A stretch of 10,071 bases of DNA from an uncultured Lysobacterales bacterium (lineage in GTDB: Bacteria > Pseudomonadota > Gammaproteobacteria > Xanthomonadales > SZUA-36). Shown here one piece after another: positions 6,586 through 10,071 of the stretch (position 1 is the first letter of the stretch; each line of letters starts with the position of its first letter). The stretch spans positions 1 to 10,071 of the forward strand of contig CALJWY010000010.1 of NCBI GenBank assembly GCA_937974465.1, read 5' to 3'. The notes beneath the pieces were generated by a model, which was not told the origin of the DNA, searched no databases, and saw nothing but the letters and a program-made list of their open reading frames with translations. Made by a program: the position numbers and the translations under genes.

Positions 6586-7080
6586 ATGAAATTCATAATT
6601 CGATCCGCAAAAACGACAGACCTGGAAGCCGTATTGGCCCTCAACGAGTCCGAGGTGCCGCAGGTTGGCCGCATCAATCTGCAAGATACGCAAAACTTTC
6701 TCGACAAGGCCTTATATTTCCGGGTTGTCTGTGATGAAGCAGGTCAAATCGTTGCATTCCTGATCGGCCTGGATCCGGACACTGAGTACAACAGCCCGAA
6801 CTTCCAATGGTTTTGCAGCCACCGCAAAAAATTTGCCTACGTTGACCGTATCGCCGTGGCCAAATCAGCACGACGAAATGGTATTGCCGAGACACTTTAT
6901 GGAGACTTCGAAGATGTCACTCGTGAATGGGCTGAATGCATGTGTTGTGAAGTGAACATTCGAACTGAAAATCCGGCCTCAATGGCCTTTCATGAACGTC
7001 TTGGTTTTGCCAAGGTTGGATCATTGGAATCGAACGACGGCGCCAAAAAGGTCGCAATGCTGGTCAAAGAATTCGATTGA
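6586..7080 (+). CDS. GNAT-superfamily N-acetyltransferase
   Basis: A 164-residue cytoplasmic protein of single-domain GNAT length. Seen: N-terminal IRSAKTTDLEAVLALNESEVP (motif C/D region), the beta-4 strand VDRIAVAKSARRNGIA with the acetyl-CoA pyrophosphate-binding R96-R97-N-G-I-A (motif A), and CEVNIRTENPASMAFHERLGF (121-141), the classical motif B ending in the GF turn. From family knowledge, it transfers acetyl from acetyl-CoA to an amine. The acceptor, whether a small molecule or a protein N-terminus/lysine, cannot be assigned. The start is set by the first ATG consistent with the IRSA beginning. It lies divergent from the S9 peptidase and 126 nt before the kinase pair on the same strand. 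That gap contains a possible TTGAAA (7084-7089) and a TATAAA (7105-7110), so the kinases may have their own promoter. Confidence 0.88.
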   Translation: MKFIIRSAKTTDLEAVLALNESEVPQVGRINLQDTQNFLDKALYFRVVCDEAGQIVAFLIGLDPDTEYNSPNFQWFCSHRKKFAYVDRIAVAKSARRNGIAETLYGDFEDVTREWAECMCCEVNIRTENPASMAFHERLGFAKVGSLESNDGAKKVAMLVKEFD

Positions 7081-7206
7081 CGATTGAAAAACGGCTATCG
7101 TAGGTATAAATTTTATCGTTGAGGACTGTTTCTTCTTTTTTACCCCCCATTTATTCACCGCTTCGGCTAAAATTACCGCCGACATGCCATCCACTGAAGG
7201 ACAATA

Positions 7207-7944
7207 ATGGAAAGCTTTCTAATTTCAATCGCAGGCAATATTGCTGCGGGCAAATCCACGCTCACCAAGGCCCTGGAAACCAGGACCGGTGGCAAGATTG
7301 TCTCATTCCTGGAACAAGTGGATTACGTGAAGAAACATGGCTACCTGGAAAAATACTACAAGGCCGTTAGCGCATATGACCGCTTGAAGGGCACCAAGCT
7401 CAACGGCAATGACGCCGGCGAATTCCTGAAGGTGAAGAAAGAGGCAGAATACTGGGGTTATAAAATTCAGGAGACCTACTTCCTTTCGAGGCTGCTGGAC
7501 CTGGGTGTTCTGAACGAACTGTTACGGGAAGGCCAGTCGGTAGTGCAGGACCGCAGCATTTACGAGGATCAGATATTCACCAAGAACTCAAATGCATACG
7601 AGTACATCACCGACGAGGACTACAGAAAGTACCAGGACCTTTTCAAGCTGGTTATGCATAACAAACCCAATCCGGACCTGATCATCTATCTTGAAAGTGA
7701 TGTCGAAGCCTTAAAGAGCAGGATCGTCGAACGTAGCCGTGGTGAGGAATCCGAGTTAGCCAAGCCTGAAAACGCCTACCTTTCCAACTTAAATGACCTG
7801 TACAGGCCGTGGATCATGAAATGTGGGTATCCCTATGTGATCATCGACACTGAAGCCATTGATTTTCGAACAACCGAAGGCCTCGAATGCGTCGTTGAAG
7901 GAATCATCCAGGCCGTTCCGGAGACCGAGAGACTATTCAAATGA
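7207..7944 (+). CDS. Deoxynucleoside kinase family protein, first of a tandem pair
   Basis: A 245-residue protein. Seen: the P-loop GNIAAGKST (10-18), a likely general-base Glu36 in FLEQVD, the substrate/helix-3 region EYWGYKIQETYFLSR (81-95), the family DRS motif in VVQDRSIYEDQIF (D115, R116, S117), PDLIIYL (156-162), and the LID-like Arg-rich ERSRGEE (175-181). From family knowledge, dNK-family enzymes phosphorylate the 5'-hydroxyl of deoxynucleosides using ATP in the salvage pathway. Which nucleoside is used cannot be told. AAGGA at 7197-7201 lies 5 nt before the ATG and supports the start. Its stop overlaps the next kinase's start (ATGA), so the two are translationally coupled. All core catalytic motifs are intact. 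Confidence 0.9.
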   Translation: MESFLISIAGNIAAGKSTLTKALETRTGGKIVSFLEQVDYVKKHGYLEKYYKAVSAYDRLKGTKLNGNDAGEFLKVKKEAEYWGYKIQETYFLSRLLDLGVLNELLREGQSVVQDRSIYEDQIFTKNSNAYEYITDEDYRKYQDLFKLVMHNKPNPDLIIYLESDVEALKSRIVERSRGEESELAKPENAYLSNLNDLYRPWIMKCGYPYVIIDTEAIDFRTTEGLECVVEGIIQAVPETERLFK

Positions 7945-8612
7945 AACAAACCATCGGCATCATGGGGAATATCTCAGCAGGCAAAACAACCCTTTGCAAG
8001 CTGATTGAGAAGCGTTGGGATTTTGTTTTTTACCCGGAAGAAGTGGATGAGCTGGTGCTGAATTTTTACTACGGCAACCGCAGGGAACATGCATACAACA
8101 CCCAGGTGTTTTTTCTGTCGAGCAGGTTCAGGAATTGGTGGCATATGACCATCTCACCACACTCCGGAGTCACCGACCGCATCAAGGAAGAAGACATCCA
8201 CATCTTCACCGAGAAAAACTATCGTGACAAATTTCTCTCCAAGTCGGAGAAAATGATACTCGCGCACCAGTTTGATGCAATGAAGCACAACATCCCTGAG
8301 CCTGACCTGGTGATTTACCCACACACCGAAGTTGATGAACTCAAGGCGCGAATTGAAAAAAGGCTGGTGAAGGAAGGCAAGGTCCGGGAGGGTGAGCGCG
8401 GACTGCTGGCATCCAGTGACACCTATCTAGAAGACCTGAATGAACTCTATGCAGAGTTTTTTCCTCTCTACCAGGGCAATAAGCTCCGCATAGAAAGCAA
8501 GGACTGGAACCTCGTCAATGACGACGGAACCATCCGTTACGACAGCGAAGAGGCAGACAGACTGTTGCAACAGATCAAAGACGCCCTTAATCGGAACAAA
8601 TACAACGATTAG
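7941..8612 (+). CDS. Deoxynucleoside kinase family protein, second of a tandem pair, with altered DRS motif
   Basis: A 223-residue protein. Seen: the P-loop GNISAGKTT (9-17), Glu33/Glu34 in YPEEVDE as general-base candidates, NTQVFFLSSRFR (53-64) as the helix-3 substrate region, VTDRIKEEDIHIFTEKNYRD (77-96), PDLVIYP (121-127), and a longer Arg/Lys-rich LID segment (137-154). In the DRS position it has D79-R80-I81. The Asp and Arg stay but the Ser is replaced. It is clearly diverged from the upstream kinase outside the motifs, so this is not a recent duplication. It starts within the stop of the upstream gene (ATGA at 7941-7944), and no separate strong ribosome-binding sequence is needed. It could be an active kinase of different specificity or a regulatory partner of the first. 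The family is clear; the substrate is not. Confidence 0.85.
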   Translation: MKQTIGIMGNISAGKTTLCKLIEKRWDFVFYPEEVDELVLNFYYGNRREHAYNTQVFFLSSRFRNWWHMTISPHSGVTDRIKEEDIHIFTEKNYRDKFLSKSEKMILAHQFDAMKHNIPEPDLVIYPHTEVDELKARIEKRLVKEGKVREGERGLLASSDTYLEDLNELYAEFFPLYQGNKLRIESKDWNLVNDDGTIRYDSEEADRLLQQIKDALNRNKYND

Positions 8613-8676
8613 CAGAGGTTTTCAGGCCCTTGCGCTTGATCTGACCAGCGATATTAAATCAATCCAAATTCACTGT

Positions 8677-8704
8677 TTACGCATTTGGCGTAATGCACTA
8701 GAGT
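8677..8704 (+). promoter_or_regulatory. Inverted repeat and weak promoter upstream of ilvC
   Basis: TTACGC and GCGTAA (8677-8682 and 8688-8693) form a perfect 6-bp inverted repeat with a 5-nt spacer, the size of a dimeric regulator site. It overlaps a possible -35 TTTACG (8676-8681), followed after 17 bp by TAGAGT (8699-8704); each hexamer matches four of six consensus bases. A repressor bound here would block the promoter. No regulator can be named. Confidence 0.35.
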
Positions 8705-8734
8705 TAAGTTCTTCTTTCCTCGATATGTATCAAT

Positions 8735-8739
8735 AAGGA
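8735..8739 (+). promoter_or_regulatory. Ribosome-binding site of ilvC
   Basis: AAGGA precedes the ATG at 8750 with a 10-nt spacer. It supports a start that gives the conserved N-terminus MANYFNTL of class II enzymes. Confidence 0.7.
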
Positions 8740-8749
8740 CACTCGACTA

Positions 8750-10071
8750 ATGGCAAACTATTTCAACACCTTGGCCTTGCGTGAGCAATTGGCGCAACTG
8801 GGCAAGTGTGAATTCATGGATCCGGCTGAATTCAGTGATGGAGTTTCTTACCTCGCGGGCAAAAAACTGGTCGTCATCGGTTGCGGGTCGCAGGGCCTGA
8901 ACCAGGGTCTGAATTTGCGGGATAGTGGTCTTGATGTGTCCTTTGCCCTGCGCGAGGCAGCCATCAAAGAGCAACGGGCTTCGTGGAAAAACGCCACCGA
9001 AAATGGTTTTGTGGTTGGTACACCTGAAGAACTGATTCCTTCAGCCGACCTGGTACTGAATCTGACACCGGATAAGCAACATACCCCGGTCGTTTCTCAA
9101 ACCGTTCCCCTGATGAAGAAAAATGCCTGCCTGGCCTATTCCCATGGCTTCAATATCGTCGAGGAAGGTATGCAGATCAGGGATGACATCACCGTAATCA
9201 TGGTGGCGCCCAAGTGTCCTGGAACCGAGGTTCGCGAAGAGTACAAAAGGGGTTTTGGCGTCCCTACCCTGATCGCCGTACATGAAGACAACGACCCGCA
9301 TGGCGAGGGCCTGGCTATCGCCAAGGCATACGCTGCCGGCACCGGTGGTCACAAAGCCGGAGTGCTGATGTCGTCGTTTATCGCCGAAGTTAAATCTGAC
9401 CTGATGGGCGAGCAAACCATCCTTTGCGGTATGCTGCAGACCGGTTCCCTGCTCTGCTTTGACAAGATGGTGGAAAAAGGCGTTGATTCTGCTTACGCCG
9501 CCAAGCTGGTCCAGATCGGTTGGGAAACCGTTACCGAAGCCCTGAAACATGGCGGCATCACCAACATGATGGACCGTCTGTCCAATCCGGCCAAGATCAA
9601 GGCATTTGAACTGGCCGAAGAGCTTAAACACATCATGCGACCGCTTTATAACAAGCACATGGATGACATCATGGGCGGTAATTTTTCCAGCGGTATGATG
9701 GAGGACTGGGCCAATGACGATGCCAATCTGCTCGGCTGGCGGCAGGAAACAGCCGAAACGGAATTTGAGAAAACCGCTGCAACCGAAGAGGATATTCCGG
9801 AACAGGAATATTTCGATCATGGCATCTTAATGGTTGCTATGGTCAAAGCCGGCGTAGAACTCGCTTTTGAAACCATGACTGCAGCAGGCATCAAGGAAGA
9901 ATCCGCCTACTACGAATCACTGCACGAAACACCGTTGATCGCCAATACCATTGCACGCAAAAAATTGTTCGAGATGAACAGCACGATATCTGATACCGCT
10001 GAATATGGGTGCTACCTTTACAACCACGCGTGTCTGCCACTGCTGTCAGATTTTATGGGCAAGGTGGATAC
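8750..10071 (+). CDS. ilvC: Class II ketol-acid reductoisomerase (NADP+), 3' end cut by window edge
   Basis: Residues 1-440 are present; E. coli IlvC has 491, so about 50 C-terminal residues lie outside. It catalyses the Mg2+-dependent alkyl shift and NADPH reduction of acetolactate and acetohydroxybutyrate in valine, leucine and isoleucine synthesis. Seen: the N-terminus MANYFNTLALREQLAQLGKC; the Rossmann motif GCGSQGLNQG (44-53); NADPH phosphate contacts Arg68, Arg76, Ser78 and Gln110; His132 in YSHGFN; APKCPGTEVREEYKRGFG (153-170); metal ligands Asp217 and Glu221 (SDLMGE) and Glu389 and Glu393 (YESLHE). All match E. coli numbering without gaps. It is the long, two-knotted-domain type found in enteric and related gammaproteobacteria. 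No ilvB/ilvN precedes it. It lies 137 nt after the kinase pair and has its own ribosome-binding site, so separate control is likely. A long antisense open frame (9041-9820) is a by-product of codon use. Confidence 0.97.
   Translation, partial: MANYFNTLALREQLAQLGKCEFMDPAEFSDGVSYLAGKKLVVIGCGSQGLNQGLNLRDSGLDVSFALREAAIKEQRASWKNATENGFVVGTPEELIPSADLVLNLTPDKQHTPVVSQTVPLMKKNACLAYSHGFNIVEEGMQIRDDITVIMVAPKCPGTEVREEYKRGFGVPTLIAVHEDNDPHGEGLAIAKAYAAGTGGHKAGVLMSSFIAEVKSDLMGEQTILCGMLQTGSLLCFDKMVEKGVDSAYAAKLVQIGWETVTEALKHGGITNMMDRLSNPAKIKAFELAEELKHIMRPLYNKHMDDIMGGNFSSGMMEDWANDDANLLGWRQETAETEFEKTAATEEDIPEQEYFDHGILMVAMVKAGVELAFETMTAAGIKEESAYYESLHETPLIANTIARKKLFEMNSTISDTAEYGCYLYNHACLPLLSDFMGKVD

Noticed and set aside
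9041..9820. 259-codon open frame on the minus strand
   Set aside because: It lies fully antisense to ilvC, whose residues match the family without gaps. The antisense translation has no family pattern.

Overview
The window looks like a chromosomal segment from a gammaproteobacterium. The best evidence is the right-hand gene, a class II (long, E. coli-type) ketol-acid reductoisomerase whose catalytic and NADPH-binding residues fall at the E. coli positions. An E. coli-like ElbB glyoxalase points the same way. No rRNA, tRNA, CRISPR array, phage gene or intact insertion sequence is visible, and the species cannot be named from the sequence.

Left part (1-1164): two divergent genes. The N-terminal end of an OB-fold/EEP-type endonuclease runs off the left edge on the minus strand, and elbB runs rightward. 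Next comes about 1.1 kb (1165-2261) with no convincing intact gene. It is AT-rich at its left end and holds nested inverted repeats, three copies of a short ATAATTATC motif and decayed coding fragments. The clearest fragment is a piece of a VOC (glyoxalase-like) protein on the minus strand.

Middle part (2262-6432): three minus-strand genes. In transcription order these are a secreted S9-family prolyl-oligopeptidase-type peptidase, a periplasmic LolA-like protein, and an opine (octopine/nopaline) dehydrogenase-family enzyme. The last two are 49 nt apart and probably form an operon. Between the peptidase and the LolA-like gene lies a 0.4 kb gene-free stretch with two minus-strand intrinsic terminators about 270 nt apart. 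This layout would fit a small RNA.

Right part (6586-10071): plus-strand genes for a GNAT acetyltransferase, two different deoxynucleoside kinase-family proteins whose reading frames overlap by ATGA, and ilvC, which is cut by the right edge. The two kinases are the most interesting system here. They are strongly diverged tandem paralogs, translationally coupled, and the second lacks the usual Ser of the DRS motif. The arrangement recalls the paired deoxynucleoside kinases of Lactobacillus acidophilus, which work as heterodimers. The ilvC gene has its own ribosome-binding site and a 137-nt upstream region with a perfect inverted repeat, so it is probably expressed separately for branched-chain amino-acid synthesis.
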